Source: an uncultured Mycoplasmatota bacterium (GTDB lineage Bacteria > Bacillota_I > Bacilli_A > RF39 > UBA660). Taken from it: a DNA stretch of 64,000 bases. A program made the position numbers and the translations under genes. Shown here in pieces: positions 1-7,470 of the stretch. How positions within the stretch are numbered: the stretch's first letter is position 1; each line of letters opens with the position of its first letter. The stretch lies in assembly GCA_900553855.1 (NCBI GenBank), contig USFG01000001.1, positions 1 through 64,000 on the forward strand, read 5' to 3'. The notes beneath the pieces are model-generated. The model saw only the letters and a list, made by a program, of their open reading frames with translations, was not told the origin of the DNA and made no database searches.

Positions 1-36
1 CCTAATAGGAGAATTCAAAACTTTACTATCAATCAT
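1..36 (-). CDS. Partial CDS, N-terminus only
   Basis: Only the first 12 codons are in the window (M-I-D-S-K-V-L-N-S-P-I-R). A strong ribosome binding site (AGGAGG) sits 7 bases upstream of the ATG at 34-36, so this is very likely a real gene running off the left edge. The N-S-P-I-R stretch recalls the N-terminus of Dam-type adenine methylases, but 12 residues are too few to assign a family. Confidence 0.5.
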   Translation of the reverse strand, partial: MIDSKVLNSPIR

Positions 37-707
37 TTTTTCTCCTCCTATCCTCTGATTATATTATACCAAATTTCTAATGAAAAGTCTTTGATTTAAA
101 AATAATAATTGCAAAATCGTTTTTTTAATTTGAGAAGTCGTCATAATTGCAAAATAAAAAGTGTTTAATTATTATAATATTTGACTAAAGAGATTAAATA
201 ATCAACACATTTTTGATTATACACTATATTTCGAAAATTTAAAGATTAAATTACTCTTTTTAGACAATTGGAGGGAGTTTTAGTTAGAATACTGATAAGA
301 TTCAAGAAAAATGGATTGATTTGGTCAATAAAAATTTAAAATCAAGTGGTCAGGAGTGAATAATCATTTATTAACTATAAATCTGCTTTAAAAAGATTTT
401 TTAATTCCAAATAAGTCTAATTTTTCCTATAATTTAGCTGTAACGTCTATTAGACTATTTTATTTTGTTTATTTTCTTATTTCTTTAAATTATTTTTGCC
501 ATCATCTAGTAAATTTATTAAAAAATACCTAGTATATTACCTAAATAAGATATTTTAAAAATATTTAATAATGAGCATAATTTTTCCTCATGTTTATTAA
601 ACTGTTTAACAAGTATTGCAATATACAATGTTCTTAAAAAATATAAGCTTTAAAATTTTCTAAATAAAAAGTAATTATTTTAGTTACTTCTACTGAAAAA
701 TTTAAAG
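37..707. other. Gene-free, AT-rich degenerate stretch
   Basis: No intact reading frame with a ribosome binding site is visible. A short run near 291-358 translates to a helical-looking fragment (I-Q-E-K-W-I-D-L-V-N-K-N-L-K-S-S-G-Q-E then stop), and the surroundings are full of stops. Together with the broken integrase that follows, this suggests decayed mobile-element DNA. I see no RNA gene, repeat or terminator here. Confidence 0.5.
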
Positions 708-1622
708 ATAACAATGTAATATTTAAAGATTTATATGATTAATTTAGAATGAATAATACTACTATGTATGATTATAATAATATAGAAAACTTTATAGAAT
801 GCTTCTTTACTGTTACGTTCAAGAATTTTAATATTATAATATGTTAATAATAGAAGCGAAAATATATAAGTTTAATATATTATTTTGATATAAAAATGAT
901 ATTTATAACTTTCTTAAATCTATATTGAATTTTGGTGTTAAATGGCATAACTTAAACTTTCAAGCAGTATACAATAAAATGACAAAGTTTCAGGATCCTA
1001 ATGAATGCAGAAAAGAAATAGCTTATTATACTTATGATGAATTTAAAAAGTTTCTTCTTATGAAGAAGTTCTAAGAAGGAAATGTGTATTTGAAATATTA
1101 TATTATTGCGGATTATGTAAAGGAGAATTAAAATGTCTTACTTGAAAAGATATTTATTTTGATAAAAAGGTATTGTCTGTTAATAAGCAAATAACTCAAC
1201 AAAATAATCGTGTTAAGTTTGAATTCTCGGATACTAAGATAAGAGATAGTAGAAGAATAGTACCTATTACTAAAGTCTGGTTAAATGATCTTAAAATGCT
1301 TTATGAGCAGGATAAAAAAGATTACTATGGATTTAATAATGATTTCTTTGCTGTATCTGATGCTAAAACTATAGCTGATTCTAATATATATCCTAGAAGA
1401 ACTAAACTGGCTACTTCAATTGGTTTAAATGTTATTAGAATCCATGTCTTTAGACATTCGTGTGCATCACTACTTATTAACAATGGTGTTAATGTTACAT
1501 TAGTTGCCAAATATTTAGGACATACAAAAATCGAGGAAACACTAAATATATATTCACATATGTTTAGTACTGTCCTCGACTCTGTTGTTTCTGTTATAGA
1601 TAATTTGGATGACAAAAGCTAG
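708..1622 (+). pseudogene. Tyrosine recombinase/integrase pseudogene
   Basis: The C-terminal catalytic part (from about 1173) is intact: it contains H-V-F-R-H-S-C-A-S-L-L and L-G-H-T-K-I-E-E-T-L-N-I-Y-S-H, the HxxR...H/Y active-site pattern of phage and ICE integrases. Upstream the same protein continues in pieces: an N-terminal SAM-like arm (F-K-D-L-Y-D) near 720, a linker (N-K-M-T-K-F-Q-D-P-N-E) near 975, and Y-T-Y-D-E-F-K-K-F-L near 1028. Lesions include in-frame stops near 740 and 840, a 1-bp deletion near 1060, and a TGA at 1143-1145 where Trp is expected. All other genes obey the standard code, so this TGA is best read as a nonsense mutation. It probably once mobilised the neighbouring cargo. 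Confidence 0.85.
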
Positions 1623-1644
1623 GTTTTTTCCCTAGCCTTTTTTT
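1618..1644 (+). terminator. Intrinsic terminator after integrase remnant
   Basis: GCTAGG/CCTAGC hairpin followed by a run of T. The rloB stop codon (complement 1632-1634) lies inside the 3' arm, so the hairpin may serve both convergent units. Confidence 0.75.
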
Positions 1645-2270
1645 ATTAAATATTCAACAATTTTGTATACTTCAGTATTAGGATTTGCCTCAACTGTACC
1701 TATTCTTCGATTATTATCATTTTGATATTTTTCTAATTTTTTTGCACGAGCAATTGCTGAATCTATTTCTTTAATTATATCAGGATAAATATTAATGTTC
1801 TTTTCATATTTTGGATAATACTCTTTTAACCTTTTAATTACTTCTTCGTTATCCATATTTGCAGTTGTATAATCATAATGAAGTAAAAACCATAGTTCAA
1901 TACATGGACATGATGTAATAATCTTTATACTATTTTTCTTTGCTAATTGAATGGCTTCTTCAATTATTTTATTTTTATTTGGATCTACATCTGTATCAAA
2001 AATACAATACGCTACATCATCGTCTTGCAAATCTAATTTTGATTCATTTATTTCCTTGATTAACATCTTAACTAATTTTAATGGATCAGTATTATTTCCT
2101 CTAGCATATGTGATATTATATGATTTTTTACCATCCTCAAAATTACTAAAGTATGTCTTTTCTGTTTTATTTTTTCCTTCAGCTGCTATTAAAATTTTAC
2201 TTTTTTGCTTTCTGGCTTTTCTTACTCTATCGTTACTAATTCTTCTATTATGTTCTACTCTTCTTCCCAT
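1632..2270 (-). CDS. rloB: RloB-like/AbiLii-type protein, defence module partner
   Basis: 212 residues. The N-terminus is strongly basic (R-R-V-E-H-N-R-R-I-S-N-D-R-V-R-K-A-R-K), followed by I-L-I-A-A-E-G-K-N-K-T-E-K-T-Y-F and the acidic V-A-Y-C-I-F-D-T-D-V-D motif, then S-C-P-C-I-E-L-W-F-L-L-H. This layout matches the RloB/AbiLii family, which has a Toprim-like fold, so it is probably a nucleic-acid-acting effector. It overlaps the ATPase gene by 16 bp, is transcribed behind it and is presumably translationally coupled. Such pairs are reported as abortive-infection systems. Function here is inferred from family and pairing. Confidence 0.8.
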   Translation of the reverse strand: MGRRVEHNRRISNDRVRKARKQKSKILIAAEGKNKTEKTYFSNFEDGKKSYNITYARGNNTDPLKLVKMLIKEINESKLDLQDDDVAYCIFDTDVDPNKNKIIEEAIQLAKKNSIKIITSCPCIELWFLLHYDYTTANMDNEEVIKRLKEYYPKYEKNINIYPDIIKEIDSAIARAKKLEKYQNDNNRRIGTVEANPNTEVYKIVEYLIKKG

Positions 2271-3499
2271 AAATTAAAATCATTTTTGATAAAAGGAACT
2301 GCTCCATATCTGCCAAGCATATATCCTCTCTCAACATTCTCCGTTTTTCTTACAGAAAAATCACTTAAAGGATATAAATCGCTTATTCCATTTTTATCAT
2401 CTTTTTCTGTAAACCAGATTTGATCTCTTCTCAAAATATTTAGTTTTAATAAATTAGTATCGTGAGTATTAAATATTAATTGTGCACCATTCTTATTTAT
2501 ATCAGGATCATTAAACATTTGAACTATCATTTCGACTAAGTATGGATGCAAGCTTTTATCTAGCTCATCTACAACTACAACTCTTTTATTATTTAATGCA
2601 TCCATAATAAATGGAATAAAACAAAAAATAATTTGAGTTCCCATTGATTCTTCTTCATATGATAATTCAACATCAGAACCTTTGTGTTTAAAAAATGCAG
2701 TAAACACTTTTGGTTTTTCTTTCATATTCATTCCTGCTTTAATAAAGTCCGGTATTGCAGCTAAAACATTATCAGGAACATCTGTTTCTAATACTTTATA
2801 GTCTTCTATATTAAAATCTGCTTTTTTCAAAAATTCCAATGCAAAATCTTTTAATTCTTTACTATTTTTTAAATATTCACTTAGAGCTATATCTCGAAGT
2901 CCACCTAAATTATTAAAAGTATTAATATCTGCACTTAAAAATTTATATGGACTTCTTGTTTTTTCATAATTCCAGTTTGTTGCTGTGGCAATAAAAAATT
3001 TATTTGGTGCATTTTTAGCAGCTATATCATTTAATAATTTTTCATCCTTCTGTGGAAAAGAATAATCATTTGTATTAGTCCTATCAAAAATTTTTGTTTC
3101 TCTTCCATTTGGATAATAATATAAATACTCTTCATGTATTTTATTTGTATCTGCTATGAATCCATAAACATAACGTACATCATCAACAATAAATTTAATT
3201 TCAAATTTACTTGGTTTATTAATAGTTTTTTTATCAAATTTAAATGGAACAATTGGTAACTTTGCATTTATATTCACAATATTTGAACTTCTTAACATTG
3301 ATATTACAATAGTCAATATTTTAAATAAATTAGTTTTTCCTGATGCATTTGCACCATATATTGTATTTGTTTTTAATACCCTTCGATCGTTAGATATAAT
3401 ATAATTATCATCTAATCCATTTGTAGCATTTGCAAGCATACTAAACGTGACTTTATCTTTAAACGATAAAAAATTTGCAACACTAAATTCTAATATCAT
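2255..3499 (-). CDS. rloA: RloA-like AAA ATPase (AbiLi type), anti-phage sensor/ATPase
   Basis: 414 residues. Walker A G-A-N-A-S-G-K-T is at residues 49-56; an ABC-like signature region (L-S-Y-E-E-E-S-M-G-T-Q) and Walker B V-V-V-V-D-E-L-D-K-S-L-H-P lie in the last third, followed by an H-loop (F-N-T-H-D-T). This is the SMC/OLD-like AAA_15/AAA_21 arrangement of RloA and AbiLi proteins. The first gene of a two-gene operon with rloB, preceded by its own promoter (3526-3554, minus). Both genes are intact although the adjacent integrase is broken, suggesting selection to keep the module. Confidence 0.82.
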   Translation of the reverse strand: MILEFSVANFLSFKDKVTFSMLANATNGLDDNYIISNDRRVLKTNTIYGANASGKTNLFKILTIVISMLRSSNIVNINAKLPIVPFKFDKKTINKPSKFEIKFIVDDVRYVYGFIADTNKIHEEYLYYYPNGRETKIFDRTNTNDYSFPQKDEKLLNDIAAKNAPNKFFIATATNWNYEKTRSPYKFLSADINTFNNLGGLRDIALSEYLKNSKELKDFALEFLKKADFNIEDYKVLETDVPDNVLAAIPDFIKAGMNMKEKPKVFTAFFKHKGSDVELSYEEESMGTQIIFCFIPFIMDALNNKRVVVVDELDKSLHPYLVEMIVQMFNDPDINKNGAQLIFNTHDTNLLKLNILRRDQIWFTEKDDKNGISDLYPLSDFSVRKTENVERGYMLGRYGAVPFIKNDFNLWEEE

Positions 3500-3525
3500 A
3501 GATTTTTCCTTCCTTTTCTAGTAAT

Positions 3526-3554
3526 AGTATATGCTATTTTTTATATAAAAGCAA
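3526..3554 (-). promoter_or_regulatory. Promoter for rloA-rloB
   Basis: On the minus strand TTGCTT, a 17-bp spacer, then TATACT, about 27 bases upstream of the rloA ATG. An AAAGGAAGG ribosome binding site follows. Confidence 0.65.
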
Positions 3555-3615
3555 CACTTTTACATATTTTACTTTTATATTTTGCATATTTTATACAAAA
3601 TATGCATTTATTTTA

Positions 3616-3643
3616 TTGATTTTTAAATTTTATATGATATAAT
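3616..3643 (+). promoter_or_regulatory. Promoter for the DUF3892 gene
   Basis: TTGATT, 16-bp spacer, perfect TATAAT. Predicted start near 3650 gives an unusually long leader of about 165 nt before the ATG at 3818. The leader holds a stable hairpin (AGAAGCT/AGCTTCT, 3663-3682) without a T run. Confidence 0.65.
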
Positions 3644-3817
3644 GCTTATGAGAGATAAAAAAAGAAGCTCGGCAAAGCTTCTCTCTCACGTGTAAGATAA
3701 TATCTCACAAACTAATTTGGATTAACATCCTATTATTAGTATATCACATTTTTGTGATCTTAAAACATTTTCTTTTAATAGGATTGTAAATCCGTTTTAA
3801 AGAAAGGAAGTGTTATT

Positions 3818-4033
3818 ATGACAACAGTTAAAGCTATACATCAAACAAGTACAGGCAAAAACGATTTGTTCATTAACACTGGAAATCATCACAAAATGAC
3901 ACTGAATCAATTTGTAAAAAAAATTGAAGGTGGTAACTCTGTTTATAGTGATAAATATTACATTAAACATGACAGTAGTGGTAAAACTCCAGTATCAAAA
4001 CCAAACGGCAGTAAAAAAGACAATCTCGAATAA
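3818..4033 (+). CDS. DUF3892-like small protein
   Basis: 71 residues. Starts with T-T-V-K-A-I-H-Q-T-S-T-G and ends with K-T-P-V-S-K-P-N-G-S-K-K-D-N-L, both typical of DUF3892 proteins carried by phages and integrative elements; function unknown. Good ribosome binding site (AAAGGAAG). It is monocistronic, with its own promoter, long leader and terminator. The leader and the 3' UTR carry a perfect 12-nt complement (3690-3701 and 4043-4054). Confidence 0.65.
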   Translation: MTTVKAIHQTSTGKNDLFINTGNHHKMTLNQFVKKIEGGNSVYSDKYYIKHDSSGKTPVSKPNGSKKDNLE

Positions 4034-4056
4034 CTAAGTTTTATTATCTTACACTT

Positions 4057-4081
4057 ACACTAGCTTTGGCTAGTGTTTTTT
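4057..4081 (+). terminator. Intrinsic terminator after DUF3892 gene
   Basis: ACACTAGC-TTT-GCTAGTGT hairpin plus T run. The stop codon of the convergent zinc-ribbon gene falls inside it. Confidence 0.8.
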
Positions 4082-4264
4082 GATTATAGATAATTCTTCG
4101 TAGTCTTCTTCGTTACCAATCCTTTTCAAATAATCTTTACCATCATCAACTGCAATAGCTCCACAAGAACATCTTTTATAATCATTAGTGCTTTTCAATT
4201 CTATATTATTTCCACATTTTTTACATTTAATTTTATTGCTAATTATTTCTTTTTGCCTTTCCAT
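4070..4264 (-). CDS. Small zinc-ribbon protein (DUF7695-like)
   Basis: 64 residues. C-K-K-C-G near residue 14 and C-S-C-G near residue 33 make a four-cysteine zinc ribbon, followed by A-V-D-D-G-K-D-Y-L-K-R and an acidic tail. This matches a family of small mobile-element proteins of unknown role. It is convergent with the DUF3892 gene and is the last recognisable cargo gene before the putative element end. Confidence 0.65.
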   Translation of the reverse strand: MERQKEIISNKIKCKKCGNNIELKSTNDYKRCSCGAIAVDDGKDYLKRIGNEEDYEELSIIKKH

Positions 4265-4315
4265 AAGTCATCTTCTCCATAATAATTATACCATGTTCTT
4301 ATAATGATTATATCA

Positions 4316-4333
4316 TACCGCTTGCGGTATAAT
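4316..4333. repeat. Inverted repeat ATACCGC/GCGGTAT
   Basis: A compact palindrome (ATACCGC-TT-GCGGTAT) upstream of the zinc-ribbon gene. No T run follows on either strand, so it looks more like an operator or structured leader than a terminator. Confidence 0.4.
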
Positions 4334-4451
4334 ACATTTTATAATTATACGGATAAAACTAATAGTATCCGCATCAACGTACAAATAGAAAATATAATGA
4401 TTTCATATTTTGTCACTTTTCTTCAACAAACTATTTTAAAACTCAATTTTT

Positions 4452-4473
4452 TTGTGCCTAAATTGTACCTAAA
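4452..4473 (+). repeat. Tandem 11-bp repeats, possible integrase arm-type sites
   Basis: TTGTGCCTAAA followed directly by TTGTACCTAAA (10 of 11 identical). Tandem GTGCC/GGCAC repeats of this kind are typical beside attachment sites of tyrosine-recombinase elements. Position is right: beyond the last cargo gene and just before the 3' end of a chromosomal small RNA gene. The matching left end is not in the window. Confidence 0.45.
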
Positions 4474-4520
4474 ATTATTTTAGCAATACCGATGCCTCGC
4501 ATCCCCTTATAAAATGGGCA

Positions 4521-4620
4521 TAAAAAATGAGAGCACGGTTAAATGCTCTCTTCAGGGGGTTTTGGTTGATACACTCTAACAAGAATCGTTAGAGGATCAG
4601 TAAGGTTTATTACCTTACCT
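4521..4620 (-). ncRNA. Predicted small RNA A, about 100 nt
   Basis: A consensus promoter precedes it. The transcript folds into three visible hairpins: GTAAGGT/ACCTTAC, CTCTAAC/GTTAGAG and a terminal GAGAGCA/TGCTCTC followed by six T. Between hairpins 2 and 3 lies an unpaired C-rich stretch (ATCAACCAAAACCCCCTG), like the Shine-Dalgarno-binding seeds of Firmicute trans-acting small RNAs. No reading frame with a ribosome binding site lies inside. Function is inferred. Confidence 0.65.
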
Positions 4621-4625
4621 ATTTA

Positions 4626-4654
4626 ATAATATAAAATTATGAATAGTTTGTCAA
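4626..4654 (-). promoter_or_regulatory. Consensus promoter of small RNA A
   Basis: Minus strand: perfect TTGACA, 17-bp spacer, TATTAT. It begins 11 bases after the stop of the DUF975 gene, so the small RNA is independently transcribed rather than only a 3' UTR. Confidence 0.75.
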
Positions 4655-4664
4655 TTTATATTAT

Positions 4665-5273
4665 TTAATTTTTTGTAATTTTTTTAAGTTCTTCATAGTA
4701 TAGTGCTTCTGATACTGAAACATATGGTGCAACATATACTAGGGCAATACCAAATGTTAATGCACAAAGTAAATACCAGCCAAAGAAACTTAACATAAAT
4801 ACGAAATAATCCCATTTATAACCATACATCATCTCTTTAGATTTTTTGATGCAAGCACCTGGTTCTTCTTCACCATCAATCATGATAAACATTGCTTGAC
4901 TATATGATATAGCAGCTATAATACCTGGTATAACAAATAATAAAGACCAAAGACCAATAAAAATAGACATTAATAATCCTAATAAGAATATAGGAACAAA
5001 TTTAGAATAATATTTAAATATTTCATCGTATTCTACTTGTTCTTTTCTTACATATTTAAGAATAAATACATCTAAACCATATGATAAAGGCATTACTGCA
5101 AGTGAAAGCAAAGTTGAACACATTGTTCCTGCGAATGTATCTTGTAATACTTTTTCTGATATTACATTTACAAAACCTAAAACAATCATAACAATTAACA
5201 TTGGTTTTAAAATGGTCCATAGATTTCCTTCAATCATTTTTTTGGCATCATTTTTAATTTTTGCTCTATTCAT
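4665..5273 (-). CDS. DUF975 family integral membrane protein
   Basis: 202 residues with about five hydrophobic segments. The N-terminus (R-A-K-I-K-N-D-A-K-K-M-I-E-G-N-L-W) and the internal W-S-L-L-F-V-I-P-G-I-I-A-A-I-S-Y-S-Q-A and S-K-E-M-M-Y-G-Y-K-W motifs are those of DUF975 membrane proteins. Exact function is unknown. It lies 32 bp downstream of recG in the same direction. Confidence 0.75.
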   Translation of the reverse strand: MNRAKIKNDAKKMIEGNLWTILKPMLIVMIVLGFVNVISEKVLQDTFAGTMCSTLLSLAVMPLSYGLDVFILKYVRKEQVEYDEIFKYYSKFVPIFLLGLLMSIFIGLWSLLFVIPGIIAAISYSQAMFIMIDGEEEPGACIKKSKEMMYGYKWDYFVFMLSFFGWYLLCALTFGIALVYVAPYVSVSEALYYEELKKITKN

Positions 5274-5305
5274 TTATCTCAACTCCTTCTACTATAAATA
5301 TATCA

Positions 5306-7294
5306 TTAATTTAGATTTTTTACACCCCTTATTATGTTTTTTTGAATAGGATATTTATCTATTTCGTTAATATGTTTTTTTAAGAAATTCAAAGAGTCTT
5401 CACTACATTTTTTTAATATTTTAAAATCCTTATTTAGATTAGCTATTTTAAAGACCATATCTCCACTTTGTTTTACACCAAATAAATCACCGGCTCCTCT
5501 TAATTCGAAGTCTTTTTCAGAAATGTAGAAGCCATCTTCACTTTCTTCTAATATTTTTAATCTTGGCGTGTCATAGTCGCTTATTAAAATACATTTTGAT
5601 TCTATATCATTTCTACCTATACGTCCTCTTAACTGATGAAGGGTTGCTAAGCCGAATCTTTCGGCATTAAATATAACAATCATCGTAGCGTTACTAACAT
5701 CTACTCCTATTTCAATGATGGTTGTTGATATTAAGATCTTAGTTTTATTTGATTTAAAATCATTCATTATATTTTCTTTTTCTTCATTTTTTAATTTACC
5801 ATGAAGAACACCTATAGGTACTTTACCATTAAGGGCTACATTTATTTTTTCATATAAATAATTAACACTTGCTAGTTTAGTATTTTCTTCTTCGTTTTCG
5901 ATTAGGGGACTAACGACATAGATTTGATGTCCTTTTTTAATTTCATCTAACATTTCATATAGAACTTCTTTAATTTCTGATGTTTTATATAATTTGGTAA
6001 TTTTAGGTTTTCTATTTAATGGTTTTGTTTTAATTTCAGTTATATCCATATCTTTAAAAATAGTTAAGGCTAGAGTTCTAGGGATTGGAGTTGCACTCAT
6101 ATAAAGTACATCAACATTTTCTCCTTTGTTTTGAAGGTTTTTTCTTTGATTTACACCGAAGCGATGTTGTTCGTCGGTTACAACTAGTCCGATATTTTTA
6201 AATACGACATCATCATTTAGGACTGAATGAGTTGATAATAAAATATCTATTTTACCGTTTTTTAGATTTTCAATTATTTTATCACGGTCTTTTTTAGTTG
6301 TTGAACCAGTTAGTATTTCAATATTTAAGTCTGTTAAGATTTTTTTGATATTCTCATAGTGTTGTTTTATTAATATTTCAGTTGGTGCCATTAGGACGCC
6401 TTGATAACCAGATAAATAATTCATGTAAAGGGCTAGAAAAGATATAATTGTTTTACCACTTCCAACATCACCTAAAATTAATCTATTCATATGTTTTGGT
6501 GAGTTAAAATCTTGTTTTATATCCTCTACGGCATTTACTTGTGAATCAGTTAATTTAAATGGTAAACTTGATATTAAATTATCTAATTTTGAGGTATCAA
6601 ATGTTTTTATATATGATGTAGTTGTTTTATCTTTTAAATATTTTAAATAATTTATTTTTAAAGTATATTCAAATAGTTCTTCATATTTAAGACATATTTC
6701 AGCTTGTTTTAAATTATTAGTACTAGTTGGATTATGAATTTCTTTTATAGCGGTTAATTTATCTAATAATGAATATTCTTTAATGTATTCTTCAGGTATT
6801 AGACTGGGAACATAGATATTTTTTTCTAATAAATTATTAATTATTTTATGAATATTTACTTGTTTTAGTCCTTGGGTTGTGTGATAAATTGGTTCTATTT
6901 CATCTTTAATTATTGGGGTTAATTTTATATCACTGGCTGTAAATGTGTTGGTATTGACGTTATATTTTCCTATTACGGAAATATATTTATTTAATAAAAG
7001 ATGTTGTTTAATGAAGGGACGATTAAAGATGGTAACGTTTATTAGTTTATTACCAGTATTTAATCTAAAACTTATTTTATTTAAATTTCTTTTAATATAG
7101 TATATTTTGGCATCGGATGCGACATATCCGTTTATTAAAACCTCAGTGTTTTCTTCATAGTTATCTAGGGTGACTGGGTGATATAATTTATACTTATAGG
7201 GATAGTATGTGATTAAATCTTGGATGGTAAAGATGTTTAAATTTTGAAATAATTTTAAGGTTTTGGGACCGATTCCTTTAATATCTTCTAGCAT
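5306..7294 (-). CDS. recG: ATP-dependent DNA helicase RecG
   Basis: 662 residues, normal length for RecG, which remodels stalled forks and branched recombination intermediates. The N-terminal wedge/OB domain is followed by the helicase core: Walker A G-D-V-G-S-G-K-T near residue 275, D-E-Q-H-R-F-G as motif II, S-A-T-P-I-P-R-T as motif III, and the C-terminal Q-L-R-G-R-I-G-R-N motif VI. The start is the ATG before L-E-D-I-K-G-I-G-P-K-T, the usual RecG N-terminus. Confidence 0.96.
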   Translation of the reverse strand: MLEDIKGIGPKTLKLFQNLNIFTIQDLITYYPYKYKLYHPVTLDNYEENTEVLINGYVASDAKIYYIKRNLNKISFRLNTGNKLINVTIFNRPFIKQHLLLNKYISVIGKYNVNTNTFTASDIKLTPIIKDEIEPIYHTTQGLKQVNIHKIINNLLEKNIYVPSLIPEEYIKEYSLLDKLTAIKEIHNPTSTNNLKQAEICLKYEELFEYTLKINYLKYLKDKTTTSYIKTFDTSKLDNLISSLPFKLTDSQVNAVEDIKQDFNSPKHMNRLILGDVGSGKTIISFLALYMNYLSGYQGVLMAPTEILIKQHYENIKKILTDLNIEILTGSTTKKDRDKIIENLKNGKIDILLSTHSVLNDDVVFKNIGLVVTDEQHRFGVNQRKNLQNKGENVDVLYMSATPIPRTLALTIFKDMDITEIKTKPLNRKPKITKLYKTSEIKEVLYEMLDEIKKGHQIYVVSPLIENEEENTKLASVNYLYEKINVALNGKVPIGVLHGKLKNEEKENIMNDFKSNKTKILISTTIIEIGVDVSNATMIVIFNAERFGLATLHQLRGRIGRNDIESKCILISDYDTPRLKILEESEDGFYISEKDFELRGAGDLFGVKQSGDMVFKIANLNKDFKILKKCSEDSLNFLKKHINEIDKYPIQKNIIRGVKNLN

Positions 7295-7338
7295 ATTTAT
7301 CTCCTTTAAAAAATATTTTAAATTTTAACAAAAAATTG

Positions 7339-7367
7339 TTGACTTTTAAGTCTTTTTCCTTTAGTAT
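7339..7367 (+). promoter_or_regulatory. Promoter of small RNA B
   Basis: Plus strand: TTGACT, 17-bp spacer, TAGTAT (with an overlapping TATAAC three bases on). It lies in the recG-nifJ gap, where both flanking genes are on the other strand. Confidence 0.55.
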
Positions 7368-7372
7368 AACAA

Positions 7373-7470
7373 GTACCAATTCACTTAAAGGCGAATTGGT
7401 GCTAGTATCACACTAGCCAACCCCTTTTTATTCTTTGAGGCTAACCCAGGGGGATAGCCTCTATTTTTTT
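7373..7470 (+). ncRNA. Predicted small RNA B, about 98 nt
   Basis: Three successive hairpins: ACCAATTC (7375-7382)/GAATTGGT (7393-7400), GCTAGT (7401-7406)/ACTAGC (7412-7417), and a terminal GAGGCTA (7437-7443)/TAGCCTC (7455-7461) followed by seven T. Between hairpins 2 and 3 is a C-rich linker (CCAACCCCTTTTT), and the terminal loop holds ACCCAGGGGG. The terminator points rightward, where no protein gene on the plus strand could use it. Layout resembles small RNA A. Confidence 0.6.

Noticed and set aside
1143..1145. In-frame TGA where Trp is expected in the integrase, hinting at a Mycoplasma-type code (UGA = Trp)
   Set aside because: All intact genes use TGG for Trp and read through with the standard code; the same gene has other stops and a frameshift.
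4440..4640. tRNA or tmRNA gene as integration target
   Set aside because: No cloverleaf, GGTTCGAAT-type loop or CCA end; the structure is three plain hairpins with a terminator.
7437..7470. Simple terminator of nifJ
   Set aside because: The T run follows the hairpin on the plus strand, while nifJ is on the minus strand; the plus-strand promoter and two further hairpins fit a small RNA better.
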